Shown one piece after another: positions 29,901 through 39,334 of a stretch of 56,136 bases of DNA (position 1 is the first letter of the stretch; the number at the start of each line of letters is the position of its first letter). Both the position numbers and the translations under genes were made by a program. Location of the stretch: positions 1-56,136 of the forward strand of contig CADWAF010005195.1 in assembly GCA_902984215.1 (NCBI GenBank), in the 5' to 3' direction. The stretch is from Willaertia magna. Lineage: Eukaryota > Heterolobosea > Eutetramitea > Acrasida > Naegleriidae. The notes below the pieces were generated by a model. That model was not told where the DNA came from and made no database searches. It worked only from the letters and a program-made list of their open reading frames with translations.

Positions 29901-31492
29901 CTAATTTATTGGCTTCACCATTACTTTAAGGTTGTGAGGTCTTGTGGTTACAGTGGATATATGCCCAACTCTATCACTTTCCTTAGTTTCATCGTTCAAT
30001 AAAACAAATTCAAATGATTGCAACATTCTAGACAACATCATACACCCTTCCATTTGTGCAAATTGATATCCAATACATCTTCTATTCCCAATACTAAATG
30101 GAACCCAAGTAAAATCATGTTGTAATTGTTGTCTATAATTAAAATCTATAAACCTTTCTGGCATATATTCTGTAGCTTTTTTCCAAACATTTTCATTCAT
30201 ATTTGCTGAATAAATATTTCCTGTAACTTGAGTACCTTTAGGAAGGAAAAACTTTCCAATCATCACATCTTTCTTTGTTTCTTTAGCCACAGCTGTGACC
30301 GGTGGATGCATACGTAATGATTCCATTAAGGTAGCATGAATGTAATTTAATTTAGGATAATCTTCTGGGGATGGTTTTCTTGAACCAATTATTTCTTTAA
30401 CTTCCTTTCTTGCTTTTTCTTGAATTTCTGGATGTTTTGCAAGTTCATAAGTTGTCCATTGTAACAAAGTTGACTATTACAACAACGCTTGCATACACAG
30501 TCATAATTATAAACAATACTTACTGTTGTTTCATGTCCAGCTAAAGCAAATATAAAAGAATTACTTTTCAATTCAACATTTGTTAATAATCCCTTCTCTT
30601 GAAAGTTTGCTTCAACCAATAAACTTAATAAATCATTTCTTTCCTTCTCTTTATTCTCCTCAATTTCTAAATGTCTTTCTTCAATTACTCTATCTAACGT
30701 ATTACTAACAATTTCAATCTCTTTATCCATTCCAGTACATTTATTAGTAATATTTAATAAAGTAGTGTTTGGAATAAAACTTCTAATAATAAGACCTCCC
30801 ATTAAAACAGTTTCCATTGCTTTTCTAAATCTTTTACCTTCTGCATCTTCAGAGAAAATACCAAAATTTATACCAAAACCTGCCTTACCCAAAATATCTA
30901 AAGTGACATCTGAATAATCACTTAAATCCAATTCAAACCCATTTTCGTGCTTTTTACATTCTTTATTCCATTTAGTTTCAAATAAAAGATCAGTTGATTC
31001 AACAGCAATGTGACACATATACTCTAAACTTTTAACGGTAAAAGCAGGAGCACAAATCTTATGATGTTTTTTCCATTCTTCATTATCAGGAGCTGTTACA
31101 ATATTTGGACCAAATAAATTTAAAATTTCATAAGTTTCTTTTGGTTTAATAAAGTAACTTGCTTTTGTAACAAAAATCTCTTTTAACAATTGAGGATCAC
31201 TAAACATGATTGTATTTTCATTAGGTACACTCATTCTAAATGTTCTAGTTTCTTTATCACCAATTTCTTTTTGCACTTGATGTAATTCTACATGATTGCC
31301 AATGTAGTAATAAGGGGCAATGACTGGGATTTTTATAAAAGAGAAGAATAATTGCCAAGAACCTGGAATATGTTTAACTTTTTGATAGGAAAGAAAAAGT
31401 TCAATGAAACGTTTAATAATTATGCAAAGAGGAATGCTAATGGCAATATAAAATAATAATTGAGTAATGTCTAACGATGTGGTGGTGGACAT
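29901..31492 (-). CDS. Cytochrome P450, two exons
   Basis: Exons 31492-30524 and 30473-29901 join across a 50-bp intron (GTAAGT...AATAG) placed inside the I helix, giving 513 aa. Landmarks: N-terminal membrane helix LLFYIAISIPLCIIIKRF (about residues 11-28); I helix AGHETTSTLLQW; K-helix ESLR; PERF motif; heme loop FSIGNRRCIG with the axial Cys near residue 456. The general class is a microsomal, ER-anchored monooxygenase needing a P450 reductase. The pattern is closest to the CYP3/CYP4/CYP5-like clans, but substrate cannot be predicted. The splice site restores the canonical AGHETTST sequence, strong evidence for the join. Confidence 0.93.
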
Positions 31493-31728
31493 TGTTATTT
31501 TTAATAGATGGCTAGCTGACTAACTATTAATAATAATACGAATATTAGTGGTTAATCACTGATTTCTTCAATTAGTATAGTTGGTTTCAAGTTGCTAACT
31601 TTATGTTTAAATGAAGGAGATGTTGTTGCAATGTAAGTATTTTTTTTCGGACTGGGGCGTAATTCCTTCACTGCGTGCGAGAATGATTTTTGCCGATTGG
31701 GGCTCATTACAAAAAGCACTGTTTTGTG

Positions 31729-32010
31729 ATTTCTGTGGGAAATTACGGTTGGACCACACAACTAATTTTCAAATCAAACCAAAAGTCTAGATTTTTCTTG
31801 ACTCGGATGAAAAAATAAATAAAGACTGAATTACAAAATGTCGCTGAGAAATTCCAATTTCCAAACCCACGAAAAAATATCATTATTTTTTTTTCTCTTT
31901 ACAGTAGAATATTCGCGTAGACCAAAAAGCGATCCAAAACAAAATTGTTTTTGTAATTTTTACAAAGTGAGGACAGAGTCGAGTGGTCCACCGTAATTTC
32001 CCACAGATTT
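31729..32010. mobile_element. MITE-like element with terminal inverted repeats
   Basis: The left end starts CTGTGGGAAATTACGG (31733) and the right end is its reverse complement CCGTAATTTCCCACAG (ending 32006). The full inverted repeats are about 25 bp (31733-31757 and 31983-32006) with a one-base indel. The 274-bp body has no convincing ORF. ATTT directly flanks both ends (31729-31732 and 32007-32010), fitting a 4-bp target-site duplication. This structure matches a non-autonomous DNA transposon. The superfamily is not identifiable from the termini. The rest of 31493-32108 shows nothing else I can support. Confidence 0.65.
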
Positions 32011-32108
32011 GTTGGTTTTTGATTTGTTCTCAAATGGTCTTTGTAATTTTATTAACAATTGTATAAACACCATTGTATAAATTATATACAATAACCTTTC
32101 TGAATCTT

Positions 32109-33662
32109 TTAGTAATAGCATTCACTCTTTGTGTGGATATCGATGTCAACTAATTTTTCATAAATTGCAGCAGTGTGAAAAAGTTTTTGTTGAAATCTTA
32201 GTGCTTCAATACCAGTTTGTGTTACAACAATCTACAATAATCCAAAAAAAAAGTTAATAAAAAACATGCACTGTAATAATTAAACTTACAGAAACACTTC
32301 TTCCACACAATACATGTGTAATTTTTCTGTCAAACTTACGATTACATAAAGTAAATTGTTTTCTAAATATTATTAATTCAACAAATTATTATAAAATTAT
32401 TTTGTAGTATTTTCAACTTACACTGTAGTACCATGAACTCCTAAACCAATTTCACCACTTCCATTAAATCCAGCACATAATAATTCATTAGTTTTAGTTA
32501 AATGAATAATTGTATGATTACCACCACATGAAACCTTAAACTCATCTGGAATATATTTAATTTCAGTTAATACTTCTAATCTTCTTGGGCTTGACATACC
32601 AAATTGACCATATTGATTATCTCCACAAGCGTAGATATTAAAACCAGATACAATCATTGTAAATTTAAAACCACAAACTAATTGTTTAATTTCTTTACCT
32701 TCAATTGCAGTAGGTAATTGTAATTTATGAAAATCTTTGGAATATTCTTGTGCAACTGCAGATGAAATTCCTAATTGACAAACGTCATTACTTCCCATTC
32801 TAATTATTTCAATAAATAATTTTAAAATATAATTTTAAATAAATATAATTAAAATAAATATAATTTTAAATAAATATAATTAAAATAATTACCCATATAA
32901 TTGATTATCTTCTGTTAATAAAACAAAATGATATCTTCCACAAGCTAATTGTTTAATATAAATTTTCTTTTTTTCATCTTTCGTAATTGATAAATCTTTA
33001 AAGATATGTTGTGTAAAATTTCTAAATCTAAATTTATTATGATAATTATAATAATAATAATATTGATTGGTATTATCTCCTTTAACAATAACATAAATAT
33101 AATTAAAATCTACAACAATAACTGTAAAATCATCTCCAGATGCAATAAATGTAATTTTATTTGAATTTCCACTTTTTTGTAATAATTTATTGTAATGAAC
33201 ACCAAAATTTTCTGTTCTTAATTTTTTAAAATAACTATTTCCATTTAAAATTAATCCAAATGTATAAATATTTTGATGATTTGTTACAATAATAAAATGA
33301 GAAGCACCACAAGAAATATGTGTAATTTCTTCTTTATTGTAAAGTTTAGCGGGAATTAAATGTGGTTCTTTTAAAATTGTTTTACTTTCTTCCATACTTG
33401 GAGTATAATTATAATTTAAATTAGGTTTTGGAATATCAAAAATATTATTATTATTTAAACCACAAACGTAAAGTTGGTTATCGTGGGTGACAAAAACAGT
33501 GTAATCTTCACCACTATCAATCATTGAGATAAAACGTTTGGTTTCTAAGATTTTATTTAATCCTTTATTTAATTCAAATTCTTTATTATAGCGTGGGGCA
33601 TGGTTGAATAGTTGTCCGTAACCATATTCACCTGTTGTGAAGATTTCGTATTGAACTTGCAT
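32109..33662 (-). CDS. RCC1-like repeat protein, four exons
   Basis: Exons: 33662-32893, 32799-32422, 32362-32290, 32231-32109; 447 aa. All four introns' worth of signals are consistent: three GT-AG introns, 58-93 bp, each preserving frame. Blades include FTTGEYGYGQLFNH, ISCGASHFIIVTN, LACGRYHFVLLTE, LYGMGSNDVCQLGI, CGDNQYGQFGMSS, VSCGGNHTIIHLT and KITHVLCGRSVS. Close paralogue of 9807-11270 with the same exon plan (middle exons 378 and 73 nt in both), so the pair arose by duplication after the introns were in place. A 16-bp palindrome lies 53 bp upstream. Molecular role unknown. Confidence 0.85.
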
Positions 33663-34361
33663 ATTTTTTTTTGTTTTGAAAAAAGAACTTGTGATGGCTC
33701 TAGTTGTTTAGTTACAACAAGATCTTGTTGCGTTTAGGAGAAGCGTCCGCGTTGAGATGGCTGCCTTTTTAAAACTGAACACATTTTATCTTTTTTAAAT
33801 TTTAATTTAAAAATAATTTTAATATAAATTAATACTTTCGGAATTTAATCTTAAATTATTAAATTTAATAGTATTAAATAATAAAGACTTTTTAATTATT
33901 TTATTAAAATTAAGTTTATTTATGTTAAAAAAAAATAAATAATGTTTTGACCTTGGTTTCAAATCTCGGGTGCTGTAAAAGGTTTTTGCATAAGTTTAAT
34001 TTATTTAAATAAAAGATCTAATAAGGTCTTTGTACTAAAAATTATGTAGATCAAAAAATTATTATAATCTCAAGTGCACGAAATGTTATTTGATAGCGAT
34101 AAAAAATGAAAATAATTAATGGCATGGTTGACTGAGTGCAAAAGCTTGGTGTGACTTGAAGAAGGAAAGGAAACGATTGTCAAACAATCTCAAACTTAAT
34201 TTAACATTGATAATATATTTTTATATATAGTTGATATTTTTGATCAAAAAATTAATATAAATTTTACTTTGAAATGTCGTTAAATATTTAAAAATATAAA
34301 AATTAATTTTGATTTGTTTTTTTTCAAAGTAAAACCCCAAGAAACGATTGTCAAAATTTTC
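33663..34361. other. Intergenic region with palindrome and repeats
   Basis: This gap holds a perfect 16-bp palindrome, CAACAAGATCTTGTTG (33715-33730), in the presumed promoter of the RCC1-like gene. It also holds a 15-bp direct repeat, GAAACGATTGTCAAA (34170-34184 and 34341-34355), bracketing an AT-rich 156-bp segment. Inside that segment a 13-bp inverted repeat occurs (TTTTACTTTGAAA near 34263, TTTCAAAGTAAAA near 34322). The remainder is AT-rich with no reading frame. Confidence 0.5.
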
Positions 34362-34443
34362 TGCTCCAGGCAGGACTCGAACCTGCAGCCTCCAGCTATC
34401 ATAATCTCATAAGACTAGCACTCTACCATTGAGTTACTGGAGC
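34362..34443 (-). tRNA. tRNA-Ile (TAT) with a short intron
   Basis: The minus strand has acceptor GCTCCAG pairing with CTGGAGC and discriminator A. The D arm contains ACTCAATGGTAGAGT and the T arm is GCAGGTTCGAGTCCTGC. The anticodon stem CTAGT pairs with GCTGG (two G-U pairs) around CTTATG plus about 10 extra nt, read as an intron after position 37. The anticodon is TAT. The acceptor sequence matches that of tRNA-Ile(UAU) in other eukaryotes, which also carries an intron. A TTTT terminator follows. The exact intron limits are uncertain, and position 37 would be G rather than the usual A. Confidence 0.75.
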
Positions 34444-34554
34444 TTCGAAAAATGATCAAATGGTGAGTAATAAAACTGTTTTTTTCGAATGTGTGGGATG
34501 GCTTGGTTTGATTTTTTACATCAGATGTCAAAACAAGATTTCCACTAACAAAAA

Positions 34555-36912
34555 ATGTCACAAACAGATACTACTCCAACAAACCTTCGTAAGAAAATAT
34601 TGCAAAAAACGGAAGGTGTTGAACAAGATGAGTCCCTCCAAGAAAGTAATGATTTACGTTCCCGCTCTAAACAACACCCTATCTTTAAAAAAAAAGTAGC
34701 TACCTCCAAGCCTTCCTCATCTTCTACTGTTGGTAGTAACAAAGGCTTACTTTTTAATCAATTAATTAATGAACAAACATGGACTAAAAATCATATTTGG
34801 GTTCCTATCCAACAACAACAACAGGTAAAGGGACAACAACAAGCTTCAATTTCTACTACTTCAACTCATCATTTATATGAAATGAAAGAAATTAAAGAAA
34901 GTTCAAATAAAGAAGTGGTTGTTCATTTAAATAATAATCAAAAATTAACTATTCCCATAATGGATATTTTATTTACAAATCCACCTTCAATGAATCAACA
35001 TTTAGATTTATTAAGTTTAAATCATACTAATGAACCAAGTGTTTTACATCATTTAAGACAAAATTGTAATGAAAATTTTTGTAATGTTGGAAATTATTTA
35101 TATTTATTTTTAGGTAAAAATAAAGAAAATATTGGTTTAGAAGCACAATTTTGTAAAATGATTGAAAATTGTAAAAGTTTACAAAAGAAGAAGAGTATTA
35201 TCCTTTTAGGAGATCCAAAAAGTGGAAAAAGTAATTTATTAAAACAATTGACAATGAAAATGGTTAATGGAGAAGATGTCACTAAAAAAGTTCAAAATTC
35301 TTTAAATATTTTACAACATTTTACTTCTTTAAAACATGGTGGATCTTCTCGTGTTACAACTGTTGTAAATATTAAAAAGAATAATTCAAATGTAAAGGAA
35401 GTTGAATTTATTCCATATTTACCTGAATTAACAAGAGTTTTACAAAATCCATTTGAAGATCAAACCAATCCATATAAAGTATTTAGATTTTTAACTAAAA
35501 CGGAAAATGATATTTATGGTTTTGGAAAGAAATCAGAAATTGTAATGGAATTACAAAATGTTGGTATTTCTTCCAATCAAATTCAAAGTATTTCTGACGT
35601 TTTATGTGGAATTGCAAATTTATTGGAATTTGAATTTGAACAAGTTGAAGATAAATGCGTATTGAAAAAATCTTGTGAAAAATATTTACAAAAAGCATCT
35701 GATAGGTTGGGATTGGATAAAAATATTCTTTTACAAAGTTTAATTGAACCAATCATTCAAATTAATGAAAGTACTAAGGTTAAATCTTTTGTTAGTTTAC
35801 AAGAGGGTTTATTAAATAGAGATATGTTAGTTATGTCTATTTATGAAAGGTTATTACAATATGTATTTAATTTATTAAAGATAAAGTTAGATAATAATAA
35901 TGAACAAGATGATGAGATTTATTCATTTATTGATATTGGAAGTGGATTTGAAAGTAATCGTTCAAAAGAAGGAAATCCATTAGATGCTAAAAGTTTAAAT
36001 TATTTAGAAACATTTATTAATAACTATAAGAATGAAAGATTTTTAAATCATTTCCATGAAACTATTTGTGATCAAAGTATTTACTTAAAAGAAAATATTA
36101 AATGGAAAGTATTAGAATTCCCACACTTAAAAGGTAAAGAAGAAGAATTTACTAAAATATTTGAAAAATTACATGAATTGTCATGTTTATCTTTCAAAGC
36201 TGATGAAGTACATTTCTTAAAAGAAATAACTGATGAAAAATCTCCATTAATTACACATGTAGATTTAAGTAAATTTGATTTTACTTTAAATCATTCTTGT
36301 GGTAAGATTGTTTACCAAGTAGAGAAAGAGAATTGGTTTGAAAAGAATTTATATTGTCATTATGCCCTTACAGATAAAGAAATGTTAAGAAATTCAAAGA
36401 ATGAAATCTTAAAAGAAATGTTCCAATCTCTTGTTGATGAAAGTAATAACAGTAATCAATCTGGAAGTAGTAAAATGAAAATTACTTCTACTATTTATAA
36501 GAAACAATTAGATGATTTAATTAATGAATTAAAACAATCTATGAACTTTTTCATCTGTTGTATTAAACCTAATGTTAATGGATGTTTTGAAAAGATTAAT
36601 GATACTGAAATTGTAAATGATCGTTATGTTTTAAAACAATTAAGAACATATGCAATATTTGAAATGATTAGAATGATTAAAAAGATTTATCCTTGTCAAA
36701 TGACATTTAATGATTTTGTAAAAAGATATGAAAAATTAATTACTGAAAATAAGAAAGCAGAATTTAATAATCAAACAAGTGCTAAAGAAAAAGCAAACAT
36801 CTTACTGCAAAGTCGTGAATTAGAAGAAAATACTCACTACAAATTGGGAGAGCATTATATTTTCTTGAGGGTTCCTCAACAAGTGCTGTTGGAAGATCTT
36901 TTAAACAAATAA
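34555..36912 (+). CDS. Degenerate myosin motor-domain protein
   Basis: A 785-aa protein that aligns with the myosin head from end to end but lacks IQ motifs and a tail. In order: WTKNHIWVPI (SH3-like start), TNPPSMNQHLDLLSLNHTNE then PSVLHHLRQN (N-terminal motor block), P-loop GDPKSGKS (residues 219-226, replacing GESGAGKT), switch I HGGSSRVTT (replacing NDNSSRFG), relay/switch II FIDIGSGFES (for DIxGFE), LNYLETFINNYKNERF, HSCGKIVYQVEKENWFEKN, FFICCIKPN, and VLKQLRTYAIFEMIR with DFVKRY. The key ATPase residues are altered, so it may bind nucleotide weakly or not at all. It stops at the converter. Role unknown; perhaps an actin-binding or regulatory pseudo-motor. Confidence 0.8.
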   Translation: MSQTDTTPTNLRKKILQKTEGVEQDESLQESNDLRSRSKQHPIFKKKVATSKPSSSSTVGSNKGLLFNQLINEQTWTKNHIWVPIQQQQQVKGQQQASISTTSTHHLYEMKEIKESSNKEVVVHLNNNQKLTIPIMDILFTNPPSMNQHLDLLSLNHTNEPSVLHHLRQNCNENFCNVGNYLYLFLGKNKENIGLEAQFCKMIENCKSLQKKKSIILLGDPKSGKSNLLKQLTMKMVNGEDVTKKVQNSLNILQHFTSLKHGGSSRVTTVVNIKKNNSNVKEVEFIPYLPELTRVLQNPFEDQTNPYKVFRFLTKTENDIYGFGKKSEIVMELQNVGISSNQIQSISDVLCGIANLLEFEFEQVEDKCVLKKSCEKYLQKASDRLGLDKNILLQSLIEPIIQINESTKVKSFVSLQEGLLNRDMLVMSIYERLLQYVFNLLKIKLDNNNEQDDEIYSFIDIGSGFESNRSKEGNPLDAKSLNYLETFINNYKNERFLNHFHETICDQSIYLKENIKWKVLEFPHLKGKEEEFTKIFEKLHELSCLSFKADEVHFLKEITDEKSPLITHVDLSKFDFTLNHSCGKIVYQVEKENWFEKNLYCHYALTDKEMLRNSKNEILKEMFQSLVDESNNSNQSGSSKMKITSTIYKKQLDDLINELKQSMNFFICCIKPNVNGCFEKINDTEIVNDRYVLKQLRTYAIFEMIRMIKKIYPCQMTFNDFVKRYEKLITENKKAEFNNQTSAKEKANILLQSRELEENTHYKLGEHYIFLRVPQQVLLEDLLNK

Positions 36913-37024
36913 ACTTTCCAAACATTTTTCACATTAAATATTTCACTAATTAATTACAAATAGGATGCTCAAGTTTTAAAGTTGTTGTAAAGAATTGATC
37001 AGTTATTCTCCAAAAAAAAATAAA

Positions 37025-38534
37025 ATGTCAATACACGCTTTGACGCTTTTCAAAGCAGAATCTTCACGCAGCACTGATAATGACTTCTACAATAAAGTTG
37101 ACGAAACTAATGAAAAGAAAACGTTAAACAAAATTAATCCCTGTAATTTAAACAATAATGAACCTTTTGCGTTAATTTTAAAAAGAGATTATAAAACTTA
37201 TACCAAACAAGAAGCTTTATTAATTAAAAATAATATTAAAATAGTTGATATTAAATTATCAAATTGTTATTGTGTAATTTTAGATGAATTAGGTCAAGTT
37301 TTTGTAACGTCTTGTCATTCAGAGTATGGTATAAATAATAATTTTTTTTACAGAGACAATAATAATGAAAATTACAATGATGAAGAAGATTACAACAGTG
37401 ATAATAAAAAGGAAAATGAATTTAAATTATTAAATTTTACAAAACAAGATCCAATTAAAAAAATTTTTGGTAAATTTAGTCCAACGTTTGTTTTATTAAG
37501 TAGTATGTAATTTTTTTAATTTTAATTTTAATAATTTAATTTATAGGAAAAGGAAATGTTTACTTATTTGGTAATCATAGATATAAGAATTATTTAAATG
37601 AAAATAATAAAATTAAAGAAGAATTATTAAATGGTGAAAAAATTGTAAAAGTAACTTGTGGTGATACTCATATTTTATTATTAACTGAAAGTGGAAAGAT
37701 TTTTGGACTTGGTGATAATTGTAAGTTTTATTTTTGTATAAATTTGTTATAAATGGGAACTAATAATTGTTGTAAAGATTATGGACAACTTGGGTTGAAT
37801 GAATATAGTAATTATGGAGATATAAAATTTAAAACATCACAAACCAATCACATTTCATCAAAAATTGTAAAAGTTTACGCCACTTACAATACAAGTCTTG
37901 CGTTGACCGAGAACGGTGAATTATACGGTTGCGGTTCAACAGATTATGCAGCTAGTGGTTTATTAAAAGTAAATAATGTTGTTAAACATATGTTTAAAAA
38001 GATTCCAATCCAAGAAAAGATTGTAAAAGTTTACAATGGATATTTTTTTGTTGCGGCTAAAACTATTGATTCAAAATTTTACGTATTTGGTTACAATAAT
38101 TTTTGTCAATTTGGCCAGTCAAAAAATTATACAAACGCACAAATTTATGGTCCACATTTATTGGACACTTTTGATAATAATGAAATTGAAGAAATGGAAT
38201 GTGGAGGTTATGGAACAATTATTGTAACAAGTAAGTTTACCATTTAATTTTAATTTTTTTTGTAACGATTTTGTGACGAATAGAAAATAGAAAGATATTT
38301 ACAAGTGGTGATTTTGGACAAGTATTTATGGAAAGAAAGAATAATTTTACTGAAATTGATTTAAAAACACATTTAGGTAACCATCAAGTATTTTCAAATC
38401 AACATTTTAAATTAAATGTTAGAGCAGCGTGTAATTTTGTAGTGTTTTTTACAAATTCCAGCAAAACAGTTAGTGAAATATTTAATTTTAAAAATATTTG
38501 GAAAATTTATGATTTAGATTTTATGTTTTTGTAA
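37025..38534 (+). CDS. RCC1-like repeat protein, four exons
   Basis: Exons: 37025-37502, 37547-37720, 37778-38230, 38284-38534; 451 aa. Introns are 44, 57 and 53 bp with donors GTATGT, GTAAGT and GTAAGT. The second intron contains ACTAAT, like a branch point. The ATG at 37025 follows an A-rich tract; an upstream in-frame TTG at 36995 is not used. Blades: VYLFGNHR, VTCGDTHILLLTESG, IFGLGDNYYGQLGL, VYATYNTSLALTENGELYGC, FYVFGYNNFCQFGQS, MECGGYGTIIVT. The N-terminal third is less repeat-like. Same family as the other RCC1-like genes here but more divergent; function unknown. Confidence 0.8.
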
Positions 38535-38707
38535 CTAAAAATTTAATTTTCACTCATCACAAATTTACATTACCATTTATCGAACTAAAGCAAATATTTT
38601 CAGTTTCTTAAACTAGCCCGAATTTTGTTTGACCACCCAGACCATAAATTTGGTAAAGAAAAACCGGTCAGAAACTATTTCATTAAATTAATTCATTCGT
38701 AAACAAC

Positions 38708-38780
38708 GCCTTGCTAGCTCAGTCGGTAGAGCGCCAGGCTCTTAACCTGGTGGTCGTGGGTTCGAGCCCCACGTGGGGCG
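38708..38780 (+). tRNA. tRNA-Lys (CTT)
   Basis: A 73-nt cloverleaf: acceptor GCCTTGC with GTGGGGC (several G-U pairs) and discriminator G; D arm AGCTCAGTCGGTAGAGC; anticodon arm CCAGGCTCTTAACCTGG with CTT; T arm GTGGGTTCGAGCCCCAC. No intron. TTTT follows about 6 nt downstream. It resembles tRNA-Lys of other eukaryotes in the D, anticodon and T arms. Confidence 0.93.
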
Positions 38781-38885
38781 TGAAAATTTTACCAACTTGG
38801 AAAAACAACTTAGTTTATTTTTTAAATTTTTTCCTCAAGGGATAATTTTAAAAAATAAAAAAAAAACAAAGTTTGGTTAAAAAAA

Positions 38886-39170
38886 CTTTAGTCAGACTCA
38901 CACACAACACCTCCTTCACACTCAAGCTCAGTTCTGCTATCCAACCTTTTCGCTAGTGAGTTCTATGAGCTGCTCTGTTATCCAGCCTCGCCCGGTTCAA
39001 ACTTCATTATACACCCTAGATTTCAACCTTTACAGGAAGACCTCTATGCTGACAAGCCTCAAGGTTTGGACAGAACATCGTCACTATATTATATGAAGGA
39101 GAGTATTGTAGTTAAGCATTCCAAAGCCTTATTGCTGCTACTTGCGTAGTTACAGTGTTGCCACCCAGCG
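38886..39170 (-). ncRNA. Signal recognition particle RNA (7SL/SRP RNA)
   Basis: This GC-richer island on the minus strand carries both SRP RNA signatures. The 5' Alu domain has GGGTGGCAACACTGTAAC (39166-39149) with the conserved TGTAAC turn, then a GCAA-capped hairpin (CTACGCAAGTAG). The S domain has TGAACCGGGCGAGGCTGG then ATAACAGAGCAGCTC (about 38999-38967), which follows human 7SL helix 8 closely: TGAACCGG...GG.CGGAAAC.GAGCAG. Helix 5 is supported by CTCCTTCA (39101-39094) pairing with TGAAGGAG (38918-38911). The RNA ends at a seven-T pol III terminator (38885-38879). Length about 285 nt is near the usual 300. The exact 5' end is estimated. SRP RNA scaffolds the particle that brings ribosomes to the ER. 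Confidence 0.88.
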
Positions 39171-39334
39171 AAAGAGTAGATTATTTTTTGGGGTTGTGAA
39201 GGGAAGAAGAAAAAAATACAGCTTACTTATGGTTTTATTTAAAAAATATTAAGTGAATCGAATAAGAGTAAAAGTCAGGATTGTTGAAATAAGACCTGTC
39301 AAAGTAAATTAAAAAAAACATTTAAAAAAATAGA

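Noticed and set aside
31552..31761. Minus-strand 69-aa frame starting in the MITE
   Set aside because: Begins inside the element's terminal repeat, has no domain and no support; treated as chance.
33955..33985. Second T-arm-like sequence (GGTTTCAAATCTCGGG)
   Set aside because: The stem pairs poorly, the B box has a mismatch, and no other tRNA part is near.
37753..37777. ATG at 37753 as a gene start
   Set aside because: It lies inside a 57-bp GT-AG intron of the RCC1-like gene; the spliced product restores a canonical LGDNYYGQLGL blade.
38886..39090. Plus-strand open frame of about 64 codons over the SRP RNA
   Set aside because: Codon use differs from all genes here, there is no start, and the RNA signatures on the other strand explain the GC content.
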